Shown here: piece after piece, positions 23,892 to 31,208 of the stretch
Layout of the letters: each line of letters begins with the position of its first letter
Position numbering within the stretch: the first letter of the stretch is position 1
Translations under genes and position numbers: made by a program
Notes under the pieces: generated by a model
Database searches by the model: none
The model's input: only the letters and a program-made list of their open reading frames with translations
What the model was told of the DNA's origin: nothing
Origin: Pseudomonadota bacterium
Lineage (GTDB): Bacteria; Myxococcota; UBA9042; PHBI01
DNA: 32,639 bases
NCBI GenBank assembly: GCA_005772945.1
Contig: SXIE01000254.1
Span: 1 to 32,639 of the forward strand
Direction of reading: 5' to 3'

Positions 23892-24571
23892 GCGCCGACG
23901 CAACGCTGACGGCTCGCGCCCGCGACTTCGTGCTGGCCTCGTCGCTCGCGACCTACCCGGACGCGGAGCTTCCGGGGATCGTGGCGGACGCGGCGACGGC
24001 GGCACACGCGGCGGCGAGCGCGATGCACGCAGCGCTCGAGGCGCAGCCGGGACAGGCGGGGCTCGTGAATCTGCAGTCGCGCTACGTCGAGCTGTTCGAT
24101 CGCGGGGGGCAGCGCGCGTCGCTCTACGAGACCGAGTACGGCCGCATGCGCGGCATGTCAAAGGGACGAGATCTCGCCGACATCGGCGGCTTCTACAAGG
24201 CCTTCGGCCTCACCCAAGAAGAGAGCCATCACGAGATGCTCGACCACATCGCGGTCGAGCTGGAGTTCTACGGGGTGCTGCTCCTCAAGCAGGCGGCGCT
24301 CGTCCTGCGTGGGGACGAGGAGGGCATCGCCGTCGTCGAGGACGCCCGCCGGAAGTTCCTCGCGGAGCACCTCGGCGGCCTCGCCGGCGCGGTGACCGCG
24401 CGCAAAGAGGTCGCGGCCGATCCGGTGTACGCGAGCGTCTTCGCGTGGTGCGGCCAGCTCGTCGCAGCGGAGTGCCAGGCGCTCGGGGTCAAGGCGGCGC
24501 CGCTCGACTTCTTCCCCGACGACGAGAACGCCAAAGACATGTCGTGCGGCCTCTTGCCGGCGGCACGCTGA
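23888..24571 (+). CDS. TorD/DmsD/NarJ-family maturation chaperone
   Basis: A 227-residue cytoplasmic all-helical chaperone that binds the unfinished catalytic subunit and its Tat signal until molybdenum cofactor and Fe-S clusters are inserted. The ATGA overlap with the gamma gene fixes the start. Diagnostic segments are SLYETEYGRMRG (78-89), LADIGGFYKAFGL (96-108) and HEMLDHIAVELEFYGVLL (115-132), the family signature around E(T/H)EYG, D-I-x-GFY and DHI-x-x-ELEF. The alpha-beta-gamma-chaperone order equals that of dimethyl sulfide dehydrogenase, selenate reductase and ethylbenzene dehydrogenase operons. Confidence 0.92.
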   Translation: MSADATLTARARDFVLASSLATYPDAELPGIVADAATAAHAAASAMHAALEAQPGQAGLVNLQSRYVELFDRGGQRASLYETEYGRMRGMSKGRDLADIGGFYKAFGLTQEESHHEMLDHIAVELEFYGVLLLKQAALVLRGDEEGIAVVEDARRKFLAEHLGGLAGAVTARKEVAADPVYASVFAWCGQLVAAECQALGVKAAPLDFFPDDENAKDMSCGLLPAAR

Positions 24572-24587
24572 CCTGCGGTTCGCGGCC

Positions 24588-25049
24588 ATGCTCGAGATCG
24601 TCCGGCTCTACCTCTCCCGCGGGCACAACTACTTCGGCCACCACGAGCAGCCGCCGGGCGACCACGCCAACGTCGAGGTCGACCAGCTCGAATGCGTCGC
24701 CGGGCGCGGGGTGCGCGGCGACCGCTTCTTCGACTACAAGGTCGACTACAAGGGCCAGATCACGTTCTTCGCGCGCGAGGTCCTGGACGCCATGCAGCGC
24801 GAGCTGGGCGGCGACGAGCCCGATCCCGCGGCCACCCGCCGCAACGTCATCACCCGCGGCGTCGAGCTCGACGCGCTCGTTGGCGAGACCTTCGTCGTCC
24901 AAGGGGTGACCTTCGCGGGCGTCGAGGAGTGTCGACCCTGTTACTGGATGAACGGCGCGCTCCGCGACGCACGCGCTGAGCGCTGGCTGACGGGACAGGG
25001 CGGTCTGCGCGCCCGGATCCTGTCGGACGGAGTCCTACGCCGCAGTTGA
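24588..25049 (+). CDS. MOSC-domain protein
   Basis: A 153-residue protein consisting almost entirely of a MOSC domain, the sulfur-carrier / molybdenum-cofactor-binding fold of Moco sulfurase C-termini and the YiiM/YuaD group. Visible elements are GVRGDRFFDY (41-50), RRNVITRGVELDALVGETF (84-102) and the conserved cysteine region EECRPCYWMN (113-122; C115 and C118). It starts 16 bases after the chaperone stop and is the last gene of the block, so a role in cofactor trafficking or in a related redox reaction is likely. The RPCYW variant and the small size distinguish it from full-length Moco sulfurases, and the exact reaction is unknown. Confidence 0.85.
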   Translation: MLEIVRLYLSRGHNYFGHHEQPPGDHANVEVDQLECVAGRGVRGDRFFDYKVDYKGQITFFAREVLDAMQRELGGDEPDPAATRRNVITRGVELDALVGETFVVQGVTFAGVEECRPCYWMNGALRDARAERWLTGQGGLRARILSDGVLRRS

Positions 25050-25220
25050 GATAGACGTCTCGGCGACACGGTCGACCACAATGAGCTGTCCGAGCGCGGC
25101 GCCCCCGGTCGTTTTGGTCGCGAACGCGCCGCGCGGCGCCTGGACCCGTCGGACCTCCGACCTGCGGAGCACGGCCGCGCGCCTTCGCGTCACGCGAAAT
25201 CGTTCGCTGCGCCTCGCGTG

Positions 25221-25236
25221 TGGCACGACGACTGCG
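25221..25236 (+). promoter_or_regulatory. Sigma-54-like promoter before the DUF4398/OmpA gene pair
   Basis: The -24 element tggcacg is a full match to consensus and is preceded by gtg; four bases later ctgcg stands in the -12 position (consensus ttgcw). GG (25222-25223) and GC (25234-25235) are ten bases apart as required. A start near 25246 would give a ~49-base leader to the ATG at 25295. Confidence 0.5.
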
Positions 25237-25294
25237 TTGGCTGCCGCGCGACGCTCCGCTTTCTGTCGGCGGCGTCGCCACCACAGGAGCCAAC

Positions 25295-25669
25295 ATGAAG
25301 TCAATTCCATTGATCAGCGCCGTCCTTCTGAGCCTCGCGGCGGCGGCCGGGTGCGCCAGTACCGACGTCTCTCCGGATCGGGTCGCCGCGCCCAAGGCAA
25401 CCATGGCCGCCGCGCGGGAGGCCGGCGCCGACGAGAGTCCCCGGGCCGCGCTGCACTTGAAGCTCGCGAACGACGAATTCGAGTTCGCCAAGCGCCTCAT
25501 CAAGGATGGGGACGACGACCGCGCGAAGCTGGTCCTGGACCGCGCCACCGCGGACGCCGAGCTCGCGCTCGAGCTCGCGCGCGTCGACAACACGCGGAAA
25601 GAGGCCAACGACGCCATGAAGAGCATCGAGAAGCTTCGCCAGCAGGACCGGATGATCAAGGCCGACTGA
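25295..25669 (+). CDS. Small lipoprotein with DUF4398-like helical domain
   Basis: A 124-residue predicted lipoprotein. AGGAG (25285-25289) sits five bases before the ATG, which rules out a longer frame from 25220. The signal MKSIPLISAVLLSLAAAAGC has lipobox AAGC (Cys20). The mature part has the pattern of DUF4398 proteins: an opening ARxAGADxSPRAALHLKLANDEF, then a second helix KRLIKDGDDDRAKLVLDRATADAELALELAR, predicting a helical hairpin. It is followed 64 bases later by an OmpA-type lipoprotein with a related N-terminal region. This pairing recurs in several Gram-negative groups and points to an envelope-anchoring role, although no function is established. Confidence 0.85.
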   Translation: MKSIPLISAVLLSLAAAAGCASTDVSPDRVAAPKATMAAAREAGADESPRAALHLKLANDEFEFAKRLIKDGDDDRAKLVLDRATADAELALELARVDNTRKEANDAMKSIEKLRQQDRMIKAD

Positions 25670-25733
25670 CGTGAAGCCGCGCGCCCCCGCTTTCCCCTGC
25701 CAGCACACCCCCCGTTCCCATCAGGAGTCCATC

Positions 25734-26675
25734 ATGTCCCTACGCATTCGTTCGGCGCTCATCGCCTTCAGCATCGCCGGCGCCACGTCGGCCTGTGCCA
25801 CGTCCGTCCCCCCGCAGCTCGTCTCCGCGCGCGACGCCTATCGCGACGCCTCCTACGGTCCGGCGGCCCAGAGCGCCCCGGCCGAGCTGAAGACAGCCGA
25901 GCAGGCTCTGCGTCGGGCCGAGGTGTCGTTCGAGGAGGACGGCGCGAACGCCGATACCAATGACCTCGCCTACATCGCCCAGCGCCGCGCGGAGATCGCG
26001 ACCGCGGTCGCCAACCGCAAGATCGCGGCCGCGCAGACCGTTCGCCTCGAGGCGCAGCGCGTCGAAGTCTCGGACGCGATGCGCGTCGAGGCCGTCAACA
26101 AGCTCCAGACGACGAAGACCGAGCTCGGCCGCGAGGAGGAGCGCTCGGCCAACGAGCGCACCGCGCGTCTTCAAGCCGAGCGCAACACCGACGTCGCGAA
26201 CCGCGAGACCGAGCACGCCAAGGCGGACGCAGACGCCGCGCGGGCCAAGGTCGCCGAAATGCGCACGGCGCTCGCGCGCTCGGCGCAGCTCATCGAGAAC
26301 GAGCGTGGCCTGGTGATCACGCTGGCATCGAGCGTATTGTTCGCAAGCGGTAGGTCGGACGTCCTACCGGCCGTCGGCGGCAGGCTCAGCGAGATCGCCC
26401 AGTTCTTCCGTGCGACACCGGAGCGGCGCGTGTTCGTCGAGGGCCACACCGACAGCGTCGGCAGTGAAGCCTACAACCAGGTGCTCTCACAGTTGCGCGC
26501 CGACTCCTTGCGGACCTACCTCATCATGCAGGGCGTGCCCGCCGACCGGGTGAGCGCCATCGGCTACGGGGAATCGCGGCCGGTCGCGAGCAACGCGACG
26601 ATCGAAGGGCGCACCAATAACCGGCGCGTCGAGATCGTGCTCGCCACTCCGCCGGGGCCGGTGTCCCTCCCGTAG
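25734..26675 (+). CDS. OmpA-family lipoprotein with DUF4398-like N-terminus
   Basis: A 313-residue predicted outer-membrane-linked protein with AGGAG seven bases before its ATG. The signal peptide ends SACAT (Cys21 lipidated; a slightly relaxed lipobox). The middle is a long charged coiled coil (about 45-195) opening with a DUF4398-like repeat (ARDAYRDASYGPAAQ..., LKTAEQALRRAE). The C-terminal OmpA/MotB domain has SVLFASGRSDVLP, FVEGHTDSVGSEAYNQ and GYGESRPVASN...GRTNNRRVEI, including the Asp and Arg that grip the diaminopimelate of peptidoglycan. Likely role: tying the outer membrane to the cell wall. Probably in one operon with the preceding lipoprotein. Confidence 0.92.
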   Translation: MSLRIRSALIAFSIAGATSACATSVPPQLVSARDAYRDASYGPAAQSAPAELKTAEQALRRAEVSFEEDGANADTNDLAYIAQRRAEIATAVANRKIAAAQTVRLEAQRVEVSDAMRVEAVNKLQTTKTELGREEERSANERTARLQAERNTDVANRETEHAKADADAARAKVAEMRTALARSAQLIENERGLVITLASSVLFASGRSDVLPAVGGRLSEIAQFFRATPERRVFVEGHTDSVGSEAYNQVLSQLRADSLRTYLIMQGVPADRVSAIGYGESRPVASNATIEGRTNNRRVEIVLATPPGPVSLP

Positions 26676-26690
26676 AGGGTCCCCACCCAG

Positions 26691-26722
26691 CGCGCCCAGC
26701 TCGGCAGGACCGGCTGGGCGCG
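26691..26722 (+). terminator. Hairpin after the OmpA-type gene
   Basis: Ten-base arms cgcgcccagc and gctgggcgcg around a 12-base loop, 16 bases past the stop. No T-run follows, so the call as terminator is moderate. Confidence 0.5.
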
Positions 26723-26878
26723 TCGCCGACGAAACGCTCGGCCGTGGACTGCGCGCGCCGCTGCAGTTGACGCCCGGTCGCTCGACACGCGTCGCGCGGG
26801 ACGGGCGCTCCTCGGGGCGTGTTCGGCCAGCGGCCGACAATAGCAACTCGGCAATAGTTTTCGCATGTTACACGCGAT

Positions 26879-26895
26879 CATTTCTGCCAGAAATG
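26879..26895. promoter_or_regulatory. 17-base perfect palindrome catttctg-c-cagaaatg, operator candidate
   Basis: Both 8-base arms are exact reverse complements around one central C. The site lies in the AT-rich patch 126 bases upstream of the lipoprotein ATG. The size and symmetry are those of a dimeric regulator's operator; the regulator is unknown. Confidence 0.5.
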
Positions 26896-27020
26896 TGCGT
26901 TCGCGGCGGGACCGGCGCTACCGTCACCGGCCGCACGACGATTCCGCGTTGAAGAAGGGCGCGGCCTCGCTCAAGATGTCGCTCGCGCGGCGGACGCGGC
27001 GGCTCGATGCGGGAAAACCG

Positions 27021-27521
27021 ATGACACAAACGACGGTCTGGGCGTTGCGGGGTGTTCGCCTCGCCGGAGCGCTGCTCGCGGTGGCGTTCGCCGTTCCCGC
27101 TGCGTGCTCCAAGTCGCCCGGCGAGGCCTGCATGCTCGACGATTCGTGCGGGGGCGAGCTGGCATGCGAGGCTGGGCGCTGCGAGCCCATTGCGCTCCTG
27201 GCCCCCAAGACGCGCAGCGCATTCGCACCGGTCGCCGCGATGTGCGACCGGATCCGCGCGGCGATCGCCAAGGGCACCATCACCGATGACGACGATCTGC
27301 GCGACGCCTGGCCGGCCTTCATCCGGGCGAACGTTCTCGGGCGGATCGCGGCGCGGCGAACCAGCGACCGCCTGAGCGACTGGAAGGGCGACAGCGAGGC
27401 CGCGCGCGAGACGTTTCGTAAGCTGGCAGAGCCCGACTCGGTCGGCCTCGACCAGCTCAATCCATGCGGCCACCCGATCCACGGGATCTACAAGAGCGAG
27501 TTGGAGCGCCTCGCGCCGTGA
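27021..27521 (+). CDS. Small Cys-rich lipoprotein, function unknown
   Basis: A predicted 166-residue lipoprotein. ATG 27021 is chosen because it gives a signal peptide with hydrophobic core LAGALLAVAFAVP and a lipobox-like PAAC (Cys29); an open frame upstream to 26865 is Arg-rich and not signal-like. GGGAA precedes it, a modest ribosome site. After the anchor there is a compact Cys motif (C37, C43, C49, C54; CMLDDSC, LACEAGRC) of a kind common in secreted myxobacterial proteins. The remainder is mainly helical (AAMCDRIRAAIAKGTI..., SDRLSDWKGDSEAAR) with two further Cys. No family is recognised. It is convergent with the large lipoprotein gene beyond a shared hairpin. Confidence 0.7.
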   Translation: MTQTTVWALRGVRLAGALLAVAFAVPAACSKSPGEACMLDDSCGGELACEAGRCEPIALLAPKTRSAFAPVAAMCDRIRAAIAKGTITDDDDLRDAWPAFIRANVLGRIAARRTSDRLSDWKGDSEAARETFRKLAEPDSVGLDQLNPCGHPIHGIYKSELERLAP

Positions 27522-27546
27522 TCTTCCGCGGCGATCGGGCGAAATG

Positions 27547-27575
27547 CCAACGCCGAGCGAGGCGCCCGGCGTTGG
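27547..27575. terminator. Bidirectional terminator-type hairpin between convergent genes
   Basis: Perfect 9-base arms ccaacgccg and cggcgttgg around an 11-base loop, placed between the stops of two convergent genes (27521 and 27596). It could serve both, although neither side has a long T-run. Confidence 0.55.
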
Positions 27576-27595
27576 TCGTTGCAGTCAGGCCAAGG

Positions 27596-30358
27596 TCACG
27601 GCGACGAAGCACCCGCCGAGGCCGAGCCATAGAGACCGGCCGACAGCTGGACGACCAGCTCGTGCAGCGCGGACGCGTCCGACGCTTGGAGCGACGCGAA
27701 GGCCGAGAGGTCGAGGGCGGCCTCGAGCGCGCCGTCGAAGGTCGAGGTGGCGGTCGCCACCCCCGTCAGCGCCGCGTGGAGGTCGAGGGTGCCCGACCCC
27801 GAGCCGGTAAGCGCCGTCGCCGCCTCGATCCCTGCCTGCCAGGTCGCGGCCGCCGCGAAGGCGCCCTCGACCGCCGTCGCGATCGCGGCTTGGTCGAGGG
27901 CGTTCAGCTTGAGATCGGAGCTGACCACGACCCCGAGAACCCCCGAGGCCGAGCCATCGAGGCCGCCGAGCCCGAGCATCGCGTCGACGAAGGCCTCGCC
28001 GGCCAGATCGAGCTGACCCGCATTCTGCGCGTCGCCGATGGCGGTCGCATAGGCCGCCACCGCGGCGTGAACCTCGTTCACCCGCGTCGCGCCGAAGCTC
28101 GTCGCGGCGAAGGCGCCCGACACCGCCAGGTCGAGCGCGACGGACGCGGCGAGGTGAGCGCGGGCCTCGGCCGTCGCCGCGAGGTCGCCGCCAGCGTCGC
28201 TGCCGCCTTCGACGATCGCCGCGAAGGTCGCCGACGCTTGGGCGGTCGCCCAAGCCTGCCCGGAGGCATCGGCGCCGATCGCGCCCTCGATGGCCACGGC
28301 GAGCGCCGCCTGGAAGTCGGCGTAGGCCTGATCGGCGGCCGCGCCGTTGGCCGCGAGGTCCGCATGCAGCTGGGCGACGACCGAGGCGGACGCCGAGGCG
28401 AGCGCCGCCGTCGTGGTGCCGAGCGCCTGCGCGTGGACCTGGGAGGCGACCTCGATGGCGCTCGCTACCGTGCTCACGTCCCCTTCAGAGGCGATCGCGG
28501 CGGCCATGGCCGCATCGATGTGCGCCTCGAGAAAGGCACGGTCGATGCTCGACTCGGCCATGCCGTCGGCGACGAGCGCCATGAAGACGTTGGCCTCGGC
28601 CGTGGTCTCGGCGGTCATCGGCGGGGCCGTGACATCGTCGCCTTGGCCGCTCAGGACGCCTTGGAGCTGAACCGCGCCGACGACCTCACCCTCCGCGTTC
28701 AGCACCTGGACGAAGGTGGCGGAGGTCGTCGCGGCCGTGACGTTCTCGAAGTGGAACATGCCGCTCGCGTCGAGGGTCCCGGTCGCCACGGTGTGCGTCG
28801 TGCCCTGGGGATTGACCGTGACGAGGATGGCCGTCGTCGCGTCGGCTGAGGCCGTGAAAACCCCGTCGACGAGCCCGTCGGCGCCCGACTGGAATCCGAG
28901 GCTCGCGGTCACCGCCCCGACGATGTCGATGCCCGCGTCCCCGGTCACGACCGAGAGGATGTCGAGATCGAGGAGGACCGCGCCGTGCCCACCCGCTTGG
29001 GCTGCGGCCGAGGCGACGAAGCCCGTCGCCCAGTCAGGCGCGTCGGCCCCGAGGTGCGCTTCGACGGCGGCCGCGATGGCCGCCTCGAAGGCTGCGTAAG
29101 ATTGGACGACGCCCGACACGCGGGTCTCCCGTTCGCCGCTTGCGAGCGCCGTCCCGATTGAACCGCGAAGATCGACGCTTGCCTGGGCCGCGCCCTCGAT
29201 GGCGGCCTCCATGGCGTCGAACGTGACCGAGCTCCCGGCCTGCGCCGCGAGCGAGGCCGCGATGGAGGTGTCGGCACCGCCGGCGCCGCTGCCCGAGATC
29301 GTGGCCGCCAGATTCACGTAGGCTGCCGCGACGGCGTCGACGGTGGTGGCCGTGCCGACCGCGTCGATGAAGGCCTGGTAGGCGGCGGTGAGCTCGGCGG
29401 AGATGGTCGCCGACCCGCTGGTGGACGCGGCCTGCGTCTGATGATCGGCGCGCGCCGAGAGCACGGCCGAGATCGCCGTGGCGTCGTCGGACGCCGCGGT
29501 TCCTTCGGCGAAGGCGGCTTGGAAGAGGACGCCCGCGGCGGCGGTCGCCTCGGCCTGGGTCGCGAGATCGACGTGGGCCTGGGCGGCCACGTCGGCCCCG
29601 GCCTGTGCCATGAACGTGGCCCATGCGCGCGCCTCGGCGGCGTCGCTCTGGGCTGCGTTCAAGGACGCGGTCAGTTGCGTCCACGCGGCGAGCTTGGCGT
29701 CGACGAGCGCCGAGGCCGTGACGTTCGCGGTGCCCGCGGCGGCCACCTGGAGCCAGGCCGCCTGCGCGTCCGCCACCGCGTTCGCGACCGAGCCGGTGCT
29801 CTGGGCGTCGGCCGCCAAGTTGGCCGAAATCCAGGTCATGAGCCCGATCGTGTCGATGCCGGAGGCGCCAGCGCCCGAGGGCGCCTCGGGGGCCGAGGCC
29901 ACGAGCGAGGCCAGCACGTTGGCTTCGAGCGTCGTTTCGGCGCTCATCGGCACCGTCTGGACGGTCTCACCGGCCGCGAGGTCGCCGGGGACGATCACCG
30001 CGCCGACGACCCCCGCGCTGCCCTGCCCCTCGACGATGAAGGGCCCGCTGCCGACCGGCACATGGTCGATGCGGAAGGTTCCGTCGGCCGCGACGCTGCC
30101 CTCGGCGACGACGACGAGCTCGCCGGCGGGGCCGATGGTCGCGATGGAAACTGTGTCGACCTGACCCCGCAGCGAGCCGGAGGCAGCGGCGTGCATCGCG
30201 GGGTTGACGTTCTGATTGCCGCCGTCCGACGAGAGACTCCCAGTCACCTGTGCGACTTGCTTCGAGGTGGTCTGGTTGCCGCCATCGTCGCCCGCGCAGG
30301 CGGCGCCTACGAAGGAGCCGGCGGCGAGCGCCACGAGATGCTTGGAGAAGATACGCAT
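27596..30358 (-). CDS. Giant Ala-rich secreted protein, probable lipoprotein, with internal duplication
   Basis: A 920-residue protein of unknown function. ATG 30358 has AGGAG seven bases upstream and opens a signal peptide ending GAAC (Cys21, lipobox-like but with Gly at -3), followed by DD. More than a quarter of the protein is Ala. Two copies of one module are visible. Each has a small beta-rich domain (GSVAADGTFRIDHV at ~88-100; GTLDASGMFHFENV at ~527-540), then GxVVGAV, then a near-identical motif PMSAETTLEANV (137-148) or PMTAETTAEANV (~579-590). A long Ala-rich, coiled-coil-like helical tract of about 350 residues follows each. The beta parts resemble carboxypeptidase-regulatory-type sandwiches. 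Likely an envelope or surface protein. A sigma-54-like promoter precedes it. Confidence 0.82.
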   Translation of the reverse strand: MRIFSKHLVALAAGSFVGAACAGDDGGNQTTSKQVAQVTGSLSSDGGNQNVNPAMHAAASGSLRGQVDTVSIATIGPAGELVVVAEGSVAADGTFRIDHVPVGSGPFIVEGQGSAGVVGAVIVPGDLAAGETVQTVPMSAETTLEANVLASLVASAPEAPSGAGASGIDTIGLMTWISANLAADAQSTGSVANAVADAQAAWLQVAAAGTANVTASALVDAKLAAWTQLTASLNAAQSDAAEARAWATFMAQAGADVAAQAHVDLATQAEATAAAGVLFQAAFAEGTAASDDATAISAVLSARADHQTQAASTSGSATISAELTAAYQAFIDAVGTATTVDAVAAAYVNLAATISGSGAGGADTSIAASLAAQAGSSVTFDAMEAAIEGAAQASVDLRGSIGTALASGERETRVSGVVQSYAAFEAAIAAAVEAHLGADAPDWATGFVASAAAQAGGHGAVLLDLDILSVVTGDAGIDIVGAVTASLGFQSGADGLVDGVFTASADATTAILVTVNPQGTTHTVATGTLDASGMFHFENVTAATTSATFVQVLNAEGEVVGAVQLQGVLSGQGDDVTAPPMTAETTAEANVFMALVADGMAESSIDRAFLEAHIDAAMAAAIASEGDVSTVASAIEVASQVHAQALGTTTAALASASASVVAQLHADLAANGAAADQAYADFQAALAVAIEGAIGADASGQAWATAQASATFAAIVEGGSDAGGDLAATAEARAHLAASVALDLAVSGAFAATSFGATRVNEVHAAVAAYATAIGDAQNAGQLDLAGEAFVDAMLGLGGLDGSASGVLGVVVSSDLKLNALDQAAIATAVEGAFAAAATWQAGIEAATALTGSGSGTLDLHAALTGVATATSTFDGALEAALDLSAFASLQASDASALHELVVQLSAGLYGSASAGASSP

Positions 30359-30451
30359 GATGACACTCCTGCTGGGGGTTGCGGCCAGCGCCGTTCGCCC
30401 GAGTCGAGCGGCAGCGCGGGCCCCCGGCGAATCCGCCGGCCCCGCCACTTA

Positions 30452-30468
30452 GGGCAAGGTGCGGGCCA
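30452..30468 (-). promoter_or_regulatory. Sigma-54-like promoter of the Ala-rich lipoprotein gene
   Basis: Read on the minus strand the sequence is ttggcccg-cacc-ttgcc. GG (30467-30466) and GC (30455-30454) are ten bases apart. It differs from consensus at the fifth base of the -24 box (C for A) and at the last -12 base (C for W). Predicted start near 30443, leader about 85 bases. Confidence 0.5.
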
Positions 30469-30540
30469 AGGCGCACGAAGTGACCCGCGACGGCCTTTCA
30501 TGCGGTCAGGCGGAGACGCCGACGCTTGGCGACGCGCGCC

Positions 30541-30563
30541 CGACCGGTAGGACTTACCGGTCG
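30541..30563 (-). terminator. Hairpin at the end of the receptor/TPR/lipoprotein gene set
   Basis: Perfect 9-base arms cgaccggta and taccggtcg with a 5-base loop, 25 bases downstream of the last gene of the minus-strand set and upstream of the next promoter. No strong T-run. Confidence 0.5.
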
Positions 30564-30587
30564 CAACAACCGGAAAGCGCGACGACG

Positions 30588-31208
30588 TCAGGGGCCCGGG
30601 CAGTCGCCCGAGCCGCCGCCGCAGGTCGTCACCTGCCGGACGCTGAAGTCGAGCGTGGCGACGAGCGCGTAGGCGTCGCCGTCGACCGAGAGCTCGGCCA
30701 GGACCTTGGCAGGGCCGACCGCGGCGCCCGCGAGGAGCTCGCAGGAGGGCACGTCGATCTGGGCCGTCACGCGCGCGCCGGAGAGGTTGCGGGTGGCGAT
30801 GCGGTAGTTGTCGGTGGCCGAGAAGCGCCACGCGAACGTGTGGGTCCCCGCGGTGCCGGAGGCGTCGAAGACGAGCGACCAGCCGCCACTTGGGCAGGTC
30901 TCCGGGCAGCTCGTGATCTGGGCGACCTTGTAGTCGAGCGTGCAGCCCCCCTGCCCCTGGTACTGTACGTCGACCACCAAGCCGGTGTCCGCGGGCGGGG
31001 TCGTGTCCGCGGGCGGGGCCGTGTCCGCCGTGTCGACCGCGACGGAGTCTTGCGCGTCGAACTCGACCTCGGCCTCGACCGCGACGTCGGGCTCGACCTC
31101 GGCCGCCTGACGCTGCGCATCGAGCTGATCGGGGTCGAGCGCGATCGAGCAGCCGGCAATGGCGGTCGCGGCGATCCACGCGCACAGGCTCGTCTTCAGA
31201 AGGACCAC
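30588..31208 (-). CDS. Secreted lipoprotein with Asp/Thr/Pro linker, function unknown
   Basis: A 206-residue predicted lipoprotein. The GTG at 31208 has GGAGG six bases upstream and yields a signal peptide with lipobox IAGC (Cys20). Residues 25-75 are an acidic linker ending in Asp-Thr-Ala-Pro-Pro-type repeats (APPADTTPPADT). The C-terminal ~125 residues form a beta-rich domain with several cysteines (CTLDYKV, SCPETCPSGGW, VPSCELL, CGGGSGDC), probably disulfide-bonded. The start lies 13 bases inside the end of the upstream TPR gene, so the two are translationally coupled. No named family is recognised. Confidence 0.8.
   Translation of the reverse strand: MVLLKTSLCAWIAATAIAGCSIALDPDQLDAQRQAAEVEPDVAVEAEVEFDAQDSVAVDTADTAPPADTTPPADTGLVVDVQYQGQGGCTLDYKVAQITSCPETCPSGGWSLVFDASGTAGTHTFAWRFSATDNYRIATRNLSGARVTAQIDVPSCELLAGAAVGPAKVLAELSVDGDAYALVATLDFSVRQVTTCGGGSGDCPGP

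Larger units (their letters stand above)
26676..27020 (+). other. 345-base gap: terminator stem, then AT-richer promoter-like stretch
   Basis: No supported gene is seen. A 10-bp hairpin follows the OmpA gene. The middle is plain GC-rich sequence with a lone TTGACG at 26767. From about 26838 to 26900 the sequence becomes distinctly AT-richer and contains a perfect palindrome, as expected of a promoter/operator for the lipoprotein at 27021. Confidence 0.55.
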
